This document shows positions 1 to 13,146 of a DNA stretch of 64,000 bases, in pieces. The stretch's first letter is position 1, and each line of letters begins with the position of its first letter. This stretch comes from Podospora pseudoanserina (Eukaryota; Ascomycota; Sordariomycetes; Sordariales; Podosporaceae). The stretch covers positions 1,317,001 to 1,381,000 of the forward strand of contig NC_085922.1 of the NCBI RefSeq assembly GCF_035222485.1, written 5' to 3'. Under the pieces are notes generated by a model. It saw nothing but the letters and a program-made list of their open reading frames with translations, did no database searches and was not told the origin of the DNA. A program made the position numbers and the translations under genes.

Positions 1-1368
1 TTCAGCGGCTCCCTCGGCGCTTCGGCCGCCTGGCCCTCCCCCTCGTGGTTGTGAAAGTTGAAATGGAAAAAATCCGTATAATCGAGGAAGCAGACAACCC
101 TTAACCAAGTCCCCTTGACCCCATACGGATCCCTCTTTGCAATCTCCTCCAACTCCAACCTCCTCTCCCTCTCCTCCTCCTCTTCCTCCTCCTCCTCCTC
201 CACCACCTTCTTATTCTCCAAACTGGCAAGCGCATTCTCCGGCAGCCAAGGGATATAACTCCCCTCCCACACACCCCCAAACCTCTTCCCCCAGACATGC
301 TCCACCGCATCAAAAAACGCCAACCCCTTCGCCCGCAAATTCGTCCCCAACACAATCATAATCGCCTCCGCCTTCTCCCAATCAACCCTCAACCCCTTCC
401 CCTCCTCCCCCTCGGGCGTATAAAACGGTCCCCAACCCGTCTCCTCCCTCTTATACTCCCGAATATCATACACCTTCGCACAAGCAGTCGCATAAGCCCT
501 CTCAGGCAAACTCCACTTCTTCAGCGAGCTCCCGCTCGTGACATCCCTCAGCAAGTCCTGAATCCCCAACAAACAATGCAAATGCGCACTCATCCGCCTC
601 CTCTCCCTCTCCTCCTCGTCCACCACCTCCCCCAACGACCTCCTCACCGTCTTCGGGCTGATGGCAGGAAAAGGTCGCTGAGGGTGCTTCGGAATCCTCT
701 TAAAAATCGTCGACTGGTAAAAAAACCCTTGAAGAACCCCATTCCAATTCTCATCAAACGCCGACCTTGGCGCCTCCTCCAGCACCCGGGCCAGATACTC
801 ACAAGTCGCCGATCGATGGTACGTCTCCGCATTCACCAACCTCGACGGACCCTCCTCAAGCCCTTGCTCAAGAGAAGGGATATGACTCAGCAGTCTGGTT
901 ATAGTCCGATGAACAAACGGCAGCTCCCGCATAGCTAACTCATTGGTCTTCGTAAAGTCCCCATCATCAGGAATAAGCCACCCTGCAGAAACAACCTGCT
1001 CCAGATGAAGCAGATCCCTCACTTCCTGAACGAAATCAATCCCCGTCGCCGAGGCTGGTTTATCCTATCCCTCATATCAGCAACCATCCCCCCTTTCCCC
1101 AACCTAATTCACTTACCAAAATCCTGCAATAAACATCCCTACAAAGCGGGTTATTCCCCTCGACAAAATCCCTAAACCCTTTACAAACTCGTGGCAGGGT
1201 CCCCAAGTCCTTCGGGTCAAGAATGGAGAGTATCCCGTGGAATATCTCAGGCGGGAGGCTCAAAATGCCCACCATCTCGTTGTCAGTTGTTGTCGTGCTA
1301 GATGAAGAGGAGGTGGTGGTGGGGCGGCAAGTCGGGAGGTGACTTGCGGTTGAGGATGTTGATGTCAT
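1..1368 (-). CDS. F-box domain protein (3' end beyond left edge)
   Basis: Exons complement(1117-1368) and complement(<1-1064), separated by a 52-base intron (1065-1116) with GTAAGT at its start and GATAG at its end; the join is in phase 0. I chose the ATG at 1368. The first 35 residues are Ser/Thr-rich. Residues about 36-84 form an F-box, with the core LSLPPEIFHGILSILDPKDL followed by a VCKGFRDF segment. F-box proteins recruit substrates to SCF ubiquitin ligases through Skp1. The second exon stays open to the left edge (about 354 codons) and holds a glutamate run near codon 370 encoded by GAG repeats. I recognise no substrate-binding repeats (WD40, LRR), so the target is unknown. The reading frame and F-box are clear; the true C-terminus is outside the window. 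Confidence 0.82.
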
Positions 1369-2991
1369 GAACCGACACACACGCACACACACTCCAACCA
1401 AAGTTTGATGATTGGAAAAAAATGGTTGATTTTGGGGAAAGTTGTTGGGCGATGGATGGGCTTGTTTGTTCAGTGGATGGTGACGATTATCCGTTTGCCG
1501 CCGCCCCGGAGTGGATGTGGTGTAATGTCGGTGATAAGAGCTCCCTAACCACCGGGACCGAGCGAAGGTTACCTAACCCACGGGCATCAGTCAGCAAAGC
1601 AAACGTCTAATGTGATGGAACTCGCTCAACCTGATCAAAACTTACACTTGATGTTATGTTTGTACGCAGTTGTCGATTATTGGAATCTGTGTCAGATTCT
1701 GCTTTGCATTTGATTACTGCACTGCAAAGTTATCGAGTTGTTGCGACTTGGAATTTGTTCTCTAGGTTTGCCCCTCAGATGGTGGTGACTTGGACCCAGC
1801 TCCTCGAGCAGGCTACAAAAAAAATGGTTTGTAATCCTCAAGAGCTACGGGCACCTACGCGGGGTTCCTTCCTGCCACTTTTTCCCTCTCGTTCCTTCCC
1901 AAAACATAAAAGGAGCGGCAGGAGCAAGCTGCCTTGTGACCAGTACCTACCAGCTGTTGGGGCAGGAGCCCGGGGAGGAGCCCCTACCCTGACCTAGCTA
2001 AAGAAGCAACAGCAACCCCGCACTTTTTTTGGAGGAAGGAGCTTGGGAGCTGCCGTCTGAACTTTGGGGGACATAGGTATGGCGTCAGTTTCGTCGGGTT
2101 GGACCTAGCTTCTACACACACGGTGATGGGATATACAGTTGACTTTTGCATGACAATCCCCCCAGAATATCATGCAAGTCCGAGTAGTGTATAACCCCCA
2201 CTGCCAAGATCCAAGACATGTCGGTGTCTGTCGGTGACTTTGTCGAGTATAGGACGTGGGGGTTGAAGGTGGTGTATGTAGGTACTGGTCCTATTTGGAT
2301 CGGTACCAGGGGTTTCAGCAACGAAGGGACAGCAAGGGGGAGGGAGTGTGCATCTAATACCTTACCTACACCTCCTCATCGCCCTTGACCACAATAAGAA
2401 GCAGCAACATGGCAAAAATGTATCATCGATTTGTTTTTCTTCTTCTTCCTCTCATGTCAAATGCTATGTGTAATCACCCAATAAAACAGGTCATGAGCAA
2501 AAAAGAAAACAGAAAAAAACCAAAAAAAAATTCAACATAAAAGATAAGGGGTATAGTGTTTTAAAAAAGGAGCTCAACAAGAAGAAGAAAAAAACTCGAT
2601 GTGCGTGTGAATGTTGTTTGAAGTAGTAATATGCCCCCCCACCTCCCTCCATGTTCTCGCTTGACCTGACCACCTAGGTATATGCTTTCCTCCCCGTATG
2701 CCTCCCTCCTCACCACCCTCATCAAGCCCTTTCCGTTGAGACTTTCTGTTTTAGTATGCCATGCCTCATTTTCATAATAATAGGCCCCACTCATTCCCTT
2801 CCAAGTGTCCCTCCATGTGTTTTCGCAATAACAGTATAAACCCGTCTCAAAGATCATAAACAGCCACCCCACACTTCCTCCGTCTCTGGCAAACACCTAG
2901 CAAGCAAGATGATAGGCCTCTGCGAGAAACCCCTATACAACCCCAACAAAAGCAGTTAACCTTCCCGTATGCGTGTAAATTACCACACCAG
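1369..2991. other. Intergenic: F-box gene upstream region and 3' flank of the C2H2 regulator
   Basis: No reading frame here looks like a protein: the open frames are short and compositionally random. The segment next to 1369 must hold the promoter of the minus-strand F-box gene. The segment next to 2991 is the 3' untranslated flank of the minus-strand regulator; it is A/T-rich, with A runs near 2520-2532. Confidence 0.6.
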
Positions 2992-5900
2992 CTAATGCAT
3001 CTGCCCCATGTTCAGATTAATACAATTGCTCAGCAGAGTAGCACCCTCGTGGAGCAGCTGCCACCTCGTCACCTCAAAGGTGTCCTTCAAAATCATCAGC
3101 ATAGACGTGTTGTGGCTGATCCCCTTCATAGTCTTGAGCTCCTCTGGCGACGCCGGGTTGCCATACTTGGCCAGGTACTCCCGCATCTGACGGACCTTGT
3201 CCTGCTGAGTGGTCGGCACAGGCGTTTCCGGGCTGGGTCCCTCGAGAGCAAACCCATAGCACCACACCACCAGAGCGGCAAAGTAGAGAACCCAGGGCCT
3301 GTTGAGCAGGACGTCGTCGCGGGCCGAGTAAATCTCGTCGTACCGGCCGTATCCGTTGGAGCTGGGAGTCGCCACTCGATCAGGCTGGAGCACCGAGTTC
3401 AGGAACTTGAGCGCGTAGTACGTCGCGTCGCGCGCCTTTGCCGTCGGGGCCCACTCTCTCATCCGCTTCGAAGCGCTTGAAACATCCTGCTGCCCAATCG
3501 CTCGACCGAGCAATCTCTTTGCTCGCGCGTGCATCTGGCAGTCGACAATGTCCACGTGCATGGCCATGTGGGCCAGGTGGTGGAGGACGATCCGGCTCTC
3601 AAACACGACATTGGCTTCGCTGTGGTCGGGTGTGTGGAAATAGGGGTCGGCCGACGCCTCGCCGCGCTTGAACAACGTCTTGTCAAAGTCGCCCTTCCAC
3701 GAGTCGAAAGCCCTCGTCAAGGTAGCCCGCCACTTGTCCCGCCCGCCGAGAGCTTGTCCGACCGGGCCGCCGAGAGAGTTGACTTGAAGATCTCTCTGGT
3801 TCATGTGCCAACTGACGCTGAGCAAGCCGGCCATCAGAATGGTGCGGCCAAACGAGTTCGTCTGCACCTCGTGGCCGCTCAGTGTCCGCTTGAGACCTTC
3901 CAAGAAGGCGACCGGCTTGTTGCCCACAGCCAAGAGCTGTGACTCGATCCTGCCCACCTCGGCACCGCTTGTGGCCTTCCACAACTTATCGTCACAAGGC
4001 AACGGCAGGCGCATCTCGTGGGCCACCATGACGGTGGAATGTCCAAACATGGTGGCGTGAATAGAGTCGATAACAAAGGCGGCAAAGGCTGCGCGCCGCG
4101 TCGACTCGCCAGCGATCCAGTGGTTCCACCACTCGCTCGGAGTGTGCGCCATACCCGATGTCGACGAGTGTCTGGAGCCGTTGGTCTTGTCATCTCTGGG
4201 ATTCGGTGGCGAATCCAAAGCGGACTTGCCGATGAGGGCTCGCCCGCGACGCATGAGAGTGATGGTAGTGGCATGGTGAATATGTGCCCTCTCGTGAAGC
4301 TCGCGGGTCGAGTACATCTTTTCGTATAGTTCGAGCAGGAGGAGCGTCTGGAAAACCCACAGCTTCGCCGGCGGCCGGCAGTTGGGATCCTGGAACATTT
4401 CCCACCTGAGATGCCACGCCAAAAAGTTGGAGAGCTGGGCACCAGCCTTGGTCACCTTCTGACCGTGAGTCTTGTCAAGACAGGCGGCACCAATCGTCAT
4501 CATGGCAATCAACAGCAGATTCGGCGTCTTTTCTGGGGAGAAGGTCGGCTTATGCAAGATGGGAACCTGATCGCTAAAGTGAACCCAGTACGAGCCGATG
4601 TACGCCTGCATCATCTTGCGGCTGAGCATGTGTGAGTCGTCGTTGCGATCGCCTTCGAGGATGCCTTCGCGTTGCCGCTCGACTGGCGCCTGGCCATTTT
4701 CGTGGAATCTTTCCTTGATAAACTCGAAGATCTCGGCGCTCTTCTCGTCTGAAATGACCGACTCGGGGAGGTTTTGATCCAAAAGGTTAGTGACGGACAT
4801 GATCTGCTGTGGTGCTGTTGAAGGTGGGAAGTAGCCCATCTGGCTTGGATCGTTGCCGTAGTAAGGCACACTAAACTGGCTGGAGAACTCCCCATAGCTG
4901 TGAAGACAAGTCAGCACAAAATGGACCTTGAAGGCGAGTGATAAAACTTACTTGTACCCTCCCCCTTGAATCGGCACAGCCATTGGAGAACCATCCGTGT
5001 GTGCGGTGTTGAACAGGTACGCCATGAAATCCTCCGGCATGCCGACATAAGGCGACTTGTTCAACATGCTGTCGCTGCCAAACACGGGCATGGTTTGAGG
5101 CATGGCCATTTGATCGAGCAACATCATCTCACCTCCTGGCTGCTGATGCTGATCATTGTATTCGGTTGAGGTCGGTGGCGCATACGCCTGCTGCTGTTCT
5201 TCACGATCAACACCCCCGGCTGACGAAGTAGGAAACTCGGATGGCGGCAGACTGAATGGAGGGAAGTTTTGTGGTGGAACATAGGACATCCCGCCCGCTG
5301 ACTGGGGAGTTCCCGATGGCTGGCTGTGGTATCCTGGCTGGTTCGAAACAGGTGATAAAACGCCGTAAGGACCAACGCTGGTCTGAATGGAAGGCCGTTG
5401 AGGACCGCCTGGAGAATGAAGTGGCTGTCGTTGAGACATGTGCCCGTAGTTGTTATGGTCGTGGTGCATGTAGTCGACGGGACCGTTGGACCCTCCGTTT
5501 GGATAGCCAGCCGGTGGCGTGTTGGCCATTGGACTGAACGGCATGCCGTCCTTTGGAGACTGAAATTGCATGGTCAAAGCCCGGCCCTTGTTGTATGCCG
5601 TGCCTGGCCTGTTGACTTCAGGAGAGGCAGAGCCCGCCGTCATAAATGGAGATCGGTTGTCTGTGATGGGTGAGGCTTGACTCATCAGCGAGTCTTTCCG
5701 GTTGAGAGCAGACCCCTTTGCCGTGTGTCGGTCCTTGTGACGATTGCAAAGATCGAGCCGGACGAAGGTCCTCTGGCAGTCACCGATGCCGCACTTGTAC
5801 ACTTGCTTCGGGTTATGGTTGAGCTGATGGCGGTAGCTTTTCAACAGACAAGGAGGTTAGTACAGAGACAAACTCATATTGACACTCAAGATTTAAAATC

Positions 5901-6244
5901 ACATACAGATGCTCTGCCCTCGAGTAGCTCTTCCCGCATCCCTTCTCAGGACACTCAAACTTCTTCTCCTGGCCCTTCCGGCTTCGCCTACGTTTCCGCG
6001 CGGGGCCTTCCGAGTTGGACGAGTGAGCACCATCCCCGCCATCCTCGGCATCATCTAGATCGAGACCATCCACATCTTTGTCGTCAGATCGGCTACGTGT
6101 GCGGCCTCTCTCATGGTCTTCGTGCTCCTGTTTTATGTTTTCAGGAGGCGTGGGCTCCTGCTGAGGGGGCATGGACTGCATAGTTCGCGCCGGTGGTGCT
6201 GGAGGTTTGATTTCACTTGGCTGGGATGCGAGAACAGAAGCCAT
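2992..6244 (-). CDS. C2H2 zinc-finger / fungal-specific transcription factor
   Basis: Exons complement(5907-6244), complement(4952-5836) and complement(2992-4897); introns of 70 and 54 bases begin GTATGT and GTAAGT. The product is 1042 residues. Two consecutive C2H2 fingers span the first splice junction: C98/C103/H116/H120 and C128/C133/H146/H150. They follow a basic stretch and lead into a long Pro/Gln/Ser-rich linker (about 150-480). From about residue 510 (SYWVHFSDQVPILHKPTF) the sequence matches the fungal-specific transcription factor middle homology region. The combination of paired C2H2 fingers with a Fungal_trans domain is known from regulators such as AmdX/ADR1-like and S. pombe Klf1-like proteins; I cannot say which orthologue this is. 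It should act as a nuclear DNA-binding regulator. I chose the ATG at 6244 for its AGAACATGG context; an in-frame codon at 6301 is possible. The upstream gap is 5.4 kb, long for this genome. Confidence 0.9.
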
Positions 6245-9200
6245 GTTCTCTCGCAGAGGTGATTTTCCAATCGGAAGACACCGGCACTGATTGGGCTGCA
6301 CGGTTGAATGAGTAGCTCTTGTTCAGTCACACAGATCCGGGGTAGGAATACTGGGGAAGGTCCCGAGTGAATCTCCGAAATGCCCGGCTCGCAAAGTGTG
6401 ACGATGGGTGATGAATCGGGATGGTCCGCGGGACTTACAGCACAGTGCGTGCGTATGTAGGTGAAGGGCCGCTCTGTGGAGTAGATATACGCTCGATGGA
6501 GGTGACACGAGGTATAGGCAGACGTGCTGTGAATCGATAGGGTGTGGGTTTTTGTGGTAGTATGGACTGCTGTATATGTCGCTCAAAGACGCGCCAGAGA
6601 GGGGAAAGAGAGGTGTTCGTGGAGTTGGGGGACTCGCTCTCGACCTCACCAAGAAACCAATAGGGACGAGGCTCACGATATCATGGCAGGCAAAGCTCAA
6701 CACGGCGGGCAAAAGTAAAGTGACCGGCGCCTCCCGTCAGAACCCCCCCCCAAAAAAATGTGAAATTACTTTCAAACAAAGGAGACAAAAAACAAGAGCA
6801 AGCCCGCCAGATGCCGCTGCGCGTCGGAGAAGGCCTCTTCAGTAAAATAATGCGGTTTCCTGGTCTGTAGCATAAGATCAGCGACAAGAGCTTTTGGGAA
6901 CCGATGCGGGAAAATGAACGGAACATCGCCCACCAGCACCCAGCCAGCGGACCACTCAGCACGGGGCACACATTAGGAAAAGGGCCTGGACAACCGAAGA
7001 GCGAGCGGGGGCAGCCGGGGTACGACGTGGTATGGGGGTAGGGGTTACTGTATGTAGAGGGGGGTGTGGCCCGAGCAGCATCAGAGCATCTGCAAGCAAG
7101 CTGGTGGACCAAGCGCTCGGGTGGAGCATCTTTGCTGGAACAGCCAGGGGGACCGGGGAGGGACGAGGGATAAAAAAAAAAATCTTGGGTTGCCTGCGAA
7201 GGAGGAGAGGAGCTGGTTGTCCGACCCTTTGCCCAGCCATGCCACCGAGGTCAGGTAGGTAGCTGACCAGCCTGGACTGGAAAAGTGGTCCCTTCCTACC
7301 AGCCGCGGAGCGAGGTGGTGAGGAGACAGGAGAGAGAGGATGGTGTATCTTCAGCACCTTCGTCTTCACACATGGTCCATCTCGGCAGCGCATTGTCCAG
7401 GCATATTCGGCTCCCTGCACGGGCGATATATGGTTGCGCACAGTCCAGCTGTCGTGGCTGGCTGCTGGCTGGCCCGCTTCAATCTCGTCCCGAGCATCCA
7501 TGCCCATATCGCCATCCGAAATGTTTTGTGGTACTCGAAGAAACCAGCTTTGGAGTCTCGGGAGTGCTTGGGCTGATGGGGTCGAAGGGGGGCTGAAGGG
7601 TTGCGGATAAACACTGGAGAAGAAGAAAAACGAGGATACATACCTGGCCGCGGGTAGCGCACTCAGAGAGGCAAAGTGTAGCGGGACAAGGGACTCGGAC
7701 AGACAAGGCTAAAGAATAAGCAGAGTCGTAATCCGCACGGGGTTTGGTGGGAAGGACCGCGACGAAGAGGGGTCTCTCGAGGGGTCTTCTTGAGGGTTGC
7801 TGTCGTCGACGCGGTGCGATGGGTGGAATAGTTGCACGGGACCTGACGTCTGCGTCTTTCCCCGGACTCCTGAGGCTGTCTGTCCAACCTTAGCCTCCCG
7901 TGGGTCAGGAAGTGGTGTTTCTGGGGAAGAGCGGGAGAAGAAGAATCAGAAGCGGCGGCAGTGTGGGGGTCTCGAGGTGATGGCCCATCCATTGGGGTTT
8001 TATAAGAAAGGGACGGCTGCCCAGAGAGGCCGTGTGCTGCCGTGGCCGAAATGGGGTCCCTGAGGACTTTCCTAGGATCCATACCCATGCATCTGCACCT
8101 CAGTTCACGCCCATCTCACCATGTACCGGTTGATGCCACTCCTGGCTGCCACATGCCGCTAGGCACTTCGGGATGCTGATCCAGCTCTGGGTAAAATGTC
8201 TTGCTGCTTTCTACTGGATTGCTAATGATGATGGTAGATCCCAGCTGCTGCCGCTGGGGAGGGCGAACCGCAACCAGATTCGGCCGTCAAGAGGTTCGTT
8301 ACCAGATGTGTCTTGTATTTGAGGACACCCATGGACACAGCATGTCAGGGTATCCGGCACCAAGGCGCGGGGCTCTCCAACTGGCGGGGTCCCGAAAAGC
8401 CCGCTCTTTTTCTACCCAAGTACCTACCGTGAAGCTGTAGTGCTCGCAGAAGGGAATCAACCGTCAAGACGGGGACTCCACGGTGGTGTTGAAGGCGCCT
8501 AGAGGTGTGCCACATGGCCAAAGACCGGAATTTGTAACAAAAATGTTGAAAAGACAATCTACGATCCCGAGGACCTGGAAAGGGTGCGCCGCGAGTTCTC
8601 ACGCCCGGCCGTCGCACGGAGATGACGGCTTCCACACAGTATTCTTGCGCGGCTGGCCTGATGCGGCGCAGACACTTGAGTGTTGGGGTGCCTCGAGAAT
8701 GCTGGGTGTGAGTGGGGGAACAGCCAAGCGGTAGCCAGCCAACAGGAGACGAAAGTATTTAGCCTCCCAGGTTGGTGTGTGAAGCAAAACCCTCCAGGGC
8801 TACTCGCAGGCTGCGGAGGTCATGCTCTTCACTCACACTTGGAGGTCACTCACAGTCAGAGGTAAGGTAAACGAGACCCGCCTCTCAGAGAAAGCCGACC
8901 ATCGCTCTGGACTTCTGGCACCACCCCCCTTCATCTCCTGAGCCCCGCTTTCTTGCGTTAACGGAGCGTGATGTGGCCTGGGGCCTCTTCCTCCCATCAC
9001 AATGAGAGCGGATAAACGCCGAATTCGCTGACCGTCTCGAGTCCATGATGGCCCATGTCTTTTGAAACTCTCTTTTTGATAGCTCTGGGCACCCGTCGAC
9101 TTTTTGATCAACGTCTTTGGAGTGAGCGCGGGAGCGCGGCGTGGGGTGAATTCTGGTAGCCAAGGGACAAGGGTCGTCCCTGGACTCCCTGCCACCCGTG

Positions 9201-11614
9201 GTCCGTGGATCGGTTCGTTTGTTGAAGAAAATATGGGGACCCGGGGTAGATCTGTCTGATTGGCGGAGTCTTCCCGCTATGGGGGGGCATTGGCTGGCAG
9301 CTGGCCCGCTTTTCCTTCCATCGATTATCAAACTAAAAATCATTCCGAGACATTTCATATTTCATTCTGTGAACACCGCTTCATTCTCTCCGGTCATTCT
9401 CAAAGACAATTCCTCTCTGAGAAGACTCGGTCAGCCACTAGGTTCAGATCACGCCCAATCCCAGATTCGGTGTACGTTCAACAGCTGGCACAAGGCCCAC
9501 AGGGCGACCTCAGCTTCACCAACCACCACACCCACTCAGTGCCACTCAGAATCCAACATGGTTAGGTTGGGGAGCCAAGAGCCGTAGAACTCGATTTTCC
9601 CGCAAACCGAGTCCATTATTCCCACTGGACTTGCATATGGAAAGACGCCCCATAATCTGAGGCATCAGAATGCGCACACGATCACAATCAGCGTGTCAAG
9701 TGCCATGGACAGCCAAGGGCATCACTAGGCTCGTGTGACCCCCAACTTTTTTTCCCAGCAGCGTTCCCAAATAACTTGGAAGGCGTGGGACACATCCTAA
9801 GAAGCTACCATTTGTTTTTTTTTTTTTTGGGCTGACACACGATGCTGGTCATGTCAGGGCCCAAGGCTCTGGGCACGCGACTGTCATGATTCACCCAAAT
9901 CCACACCACTGGGACAATGACTTTGCTGCGGTATTTCTCGCATCGAATATTCTTCGGCATCCCCGAGCTCCATCAGGAACACGCAACAGTGCTCATGATT
10001 TCATGATACCTACCCAGCCGAGATGGTCTGAGGTGAAGTCGCCCCCGGCAGTACCCCGCAGCTTCATAGATAGAGCGGCTCATCGATCTGAACTGAATCT
10101 CACCAGCCACCACTCGAGTTTTGTCGTGTGCGCTAATGCGGACAAGTCGTGGGGATCGTGGTGGCCCTCGAGCAATGCCGTTGAGAAACGCGGGATGTGG
10201 GCAGCAAACCCAGGACGATCCTGGGTGGTTGTCAGCCTCGCTCAGAGTTGTAACACGAGCCCTCGAGATTCAAGTGCGAGAACAAGCATTGTCCACATCG
10301 CACCTGACCAGTTACGAGGTCAGTGATTTGCTGAAGAAGCTCCAGATGCTGTCTGGGCGGCGAAAAACCACCAAGGAAGCGCCACCGTCGTCCTAGCTGC
10401 ATGCAGGTCGACCGAAAGGTGAGGATGTTGTACCTGAAGGAGGAGGTGTGTACACCATCTTGGTGTCGTAGAAGGTCTCTTGAGAACAGCCATGCCTCGA
10501 TTCTCTCAGACACCTGAGACGTAACGAGCCCACGAGTTGCTCATGCTGTGGAACTCCTGGGAAGAGGGGGGCATACACGTGCACAGCAGCATGTCAACTC
10601 GCTGCCTGCCGAGACATTCGGTATTTTACTATGTTGCCACGTAGGTGTCAACCCTCAAGCTACCTATGGACGTAGAATAGATGCCCTCTGCCAGTGGATC
10701 CCTCTGAACAGCCGAGAAGCCAAGCAGGTCGGAGATTCGCGAGTTGCGTGACCAGGAACGCGCTGCGTGATGCACGTCAAGCAGCTATCCGAACAAAACC
10801 CCTCACATCATTCTGCGACTTCAACCCCACGGCCCACCACACAGACTTTTGGGGTGCCTGCCGAACAAATAATTGCCTGGCCACTGCCGTCGGCTTCAAC
10901 CGAAGCCGTCGCTGTCGAGGTGCGACGTTGTCACTCATCCTGAGAGGCGCCGAGGGGAACGAGACAGATTCGACAAAGATGGGATGACAAGTACAAGGCA
11001 AAATAGGAAAGCCGGGAGTGCGGGCCTAGTCAGCCATCTTCCCGTGCGAGCGATCCAAAGTCTAAACTTCTCTGGGCCAATTGCAGCTCCGCGAACCTCT
11101 TCCATTCTCAACTCAATCTCACTCTTCCCGGAAAGACTTTCAGAGATTATGCATATTTCCAACACCGCAACCATAGCCGCTTTGGTCAATAACAACTTTA
11201 CACCACTCCCCGGAGAGAGCAGCAACTCCAACATTATGGATATGGATATCACGGCAGGCAACGACAAGTACTACAAAGCCAAAGCGGTGGGGGGGTTTCC
11301 GATGACCTGGGTTAAAGTGGTAAGGTCCCCTGCTTGACTGACCAATTAGGGCCCGAGCTTGGCCGAAAGGCGCTGTGTCGTCAGAGCTCCAGGGATCCCG
11401 CGCTTTTGCCTTGCGACGCAGGGCTGGCAGGCAATCTTTTCCGTCCCAGAAAGTCCCCTCTTGTCTTCCCCATGTCCACTTCTGTCCAGCAATTGTACAG
11501 CTTCCTGTCGTTGTTTGAGCTTGGTTGACTCCTAGGATGTGAGAACTTGCCTCGGGGAATCAAAGTTTATACTCTGTACATTTCTTCTTAGGTGGCTCAG
11601 CACCAATCCACAAT
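6245..11614. other. Long intergenic region between two divergent genes
   Basis: 5.4 kb with no recognisable protein family. Many 60-150 codon frames overlap one another on both strands, as expected of noncoding DNA of moderate GC. It contains a 14-base T run (9815-9828) and an A run near 7171-7181. It must include the regulatory region and probably a long leader of the C2H2 regulator on the left, and the promoter and leader of the SAP30-type gene on the right. A 62-codon ATG frame at 11149-11337 (+) is described separately. Confidence 0.55.
11149..11337 (+). other. Possible upstream ORF / leader exon of the SAP30-type gene
   Basis: An ATG frame of 62 codons beginning MHISNTATIAALVNNN. It contains GTGGTAAGG near 11317-11325, which would serve as a 5' splice site, and a good acceptor (TTCTTCTTAG) ends at 11591, 23 bases before the ATG of the SAP30-type gene. 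If that 5'-UTR intron is spliced, the frame of this ORF does not match the main ORF, so it would act as an overlapping upstream ORF rather than an N-terminal extension. No family recognised; this may be only leader sequence. Confidence 0.22.
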
Positions 11615-12260
11615 ATGGCGCCCGCGAAAGCCGCCCGGGGCGGTCAGGATGACTCCAAGACGGACACACCAAATACAAAGGAGAAAAACGGAGGGCATTC
11701 ACACCAGTCCAACGGAAAGATGCGCCGTGTCGCAAGCAATACCGGTTCCAACCTGAAAGAAGTCACCAATGTCAGCGCCACGAGTGCTCCGGCAATGGCT
11801 ACAGCGGCTGGCTCGGCCACCACGACGGGTGCGCAAGGGGCGAACGTTCCTGGTGTAAGACTGCCTACCCCTTTTACACAATTTATTGACATTTTGCTAA
11901 CTTTCTTCTTTCCAACAACAGCTCCAATGGCCTGCCTTTGATCGCGAAGTCCTCCACGCCTACCGCCGAGCCTACCGATTGAGAACACCGACCACCTTTG
12001 CCAGCGAACACCACCAATGGGTTCTCACCCAACCTGGGAGTCTAGGTCTCTACTCGCCGACGATTGCAAGACGAAAAGAACTCCGAAGACAAACGACGGA
12101 TCAGCTGTCGACGGCGGTCAGGAAACACTTTAATGGTCAAGGGGCGCAAGAAAATGACATTATCGTCGAGTTTCTACACAAGATCAAGACCCGAAGACCA
12201 CAAAGGCCTGTGAGGAAGCCCAGAGAGTATATACATTTACCTCCTGAGCTCGATAAATAA
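11615..12260 (+). CDS. SAP30-type Sin3-binding domain protein
   Basis: Exons 11615-11854 and 11922-12260 with a 67-base intron (GTAAGA ... GCTAAC ... CAACAG), phase 0; 192 residues. Residues 1-80 are low-complexity (Ser/Thr/Ala/Asn). The second exon opens with LQWPAFDREVLHAYRRAYRL and ends with a segment containing VRKHFN, NDIIVEFLHKIK and a Pro/Arg tail. This is the pattern of the SAP30 Sin3-binding domain, which contacts a PAH domain of Sin3 in the Rpd3-type histone deacetylase complex. The N-terminal zinc finger of animal SAP30 is absent, as in many fungal members. It should act in nuclear transcriptional repression. It lies tandem with, and 0.9 kb upstream of, mdj1. Confidence 0.87.
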
Positions 12261-13146
12261 TTTTGCGGGCACAACAAGCATGATAAGGCTATTGTTCAAC
12301 AATAGACGGGGAGGAAAGAACAGTACTCCTTTGGTCTAGTAGAGTGGGAATGCTTGGATCGGTCGGCACTACACATTATGTACGGACGGACGGATGGGTG
12401 GGATGAAATAGGACTTATGGGTAATGGGATGGAAAGGGATACCTGCGACTACTACTACTACACCGCAAAAGGGAGTTTTCGGCGTTAGGAAGAGTTTTTC
12501 TTTTTTTTTTTGGTTTGTTTTCCATTCTGTAACAGTCCTTTGCTATTATTCGGGCTTCGTTTATAAATATATACCAGGCAGCATGAAAGTCTTTTTCGTG
12601 TTGTGTGTAGCCAATAGATATACCACTTTACCAAATGGTTAATGATTGCGACATTGCGATAGAGCCGAGGGACAACCACCTACCACCGACTGAGAAGAAT
12701 CCCGTCGCGTGTTTTGCGTGCTGTGTGTGGGCCGGGTTTTTAATTGAGACAAGTCGCGGGTCGCGCTCGTCGCCGCCGCTCGGACCAAGTGCCGTGGGGT
12801 GGGGTCCGTAGAAACTGGTGGTGGTTTCTACAGGTGGGCAGCGATGGTACAAACCCGCCAATAAGCGGGCTTGGAAAGGTTGCCTCAGGCTCTCATACCA
12901 GCGAAGTTAGTTGCGGGTCAAAAAAGTTGTCATCGAAGTTTGATCTGGAAGAGCAGCAAATTGAAGCACATTACCAATCCTTTTCCTCAGTCTTCTTGTT
13001 TCTCTCTCTCTCTCTCTCTCTTTCTCCCCGCTTTGTTGTGTGAGGTGCTTTAGTTGACGTCACCGAGGAAAAGTTGAAAAGCCAATTGAGGAAAATTTGA
13101 ACAGAAGCTAGGTTTGGAGGGGTTAAGAAAGAGAGAGGGCTTCGCG
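12261..13146. other. Intergenic: SAP30-type gene 3' flank and mdj1 promoter
   Basis: About 0.9 kb with no convincing ORF. It contains a T-rich stretch near 12500 and a (TC)10 run at 13001-13020, about 125 bases upstream of the mdj1 start, a position where pyrimidine tracts are common in filamentous-fungal promoters. Confidence 0.55.
13001..13020 (+). repeat. (TC)10 microsatellite in the mdj1 upstream region
   Basis: Ten uninterrupted TC units followed by a short T-rich spacer, within the mdj1 promoter or leader. Confidence 0.9.
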
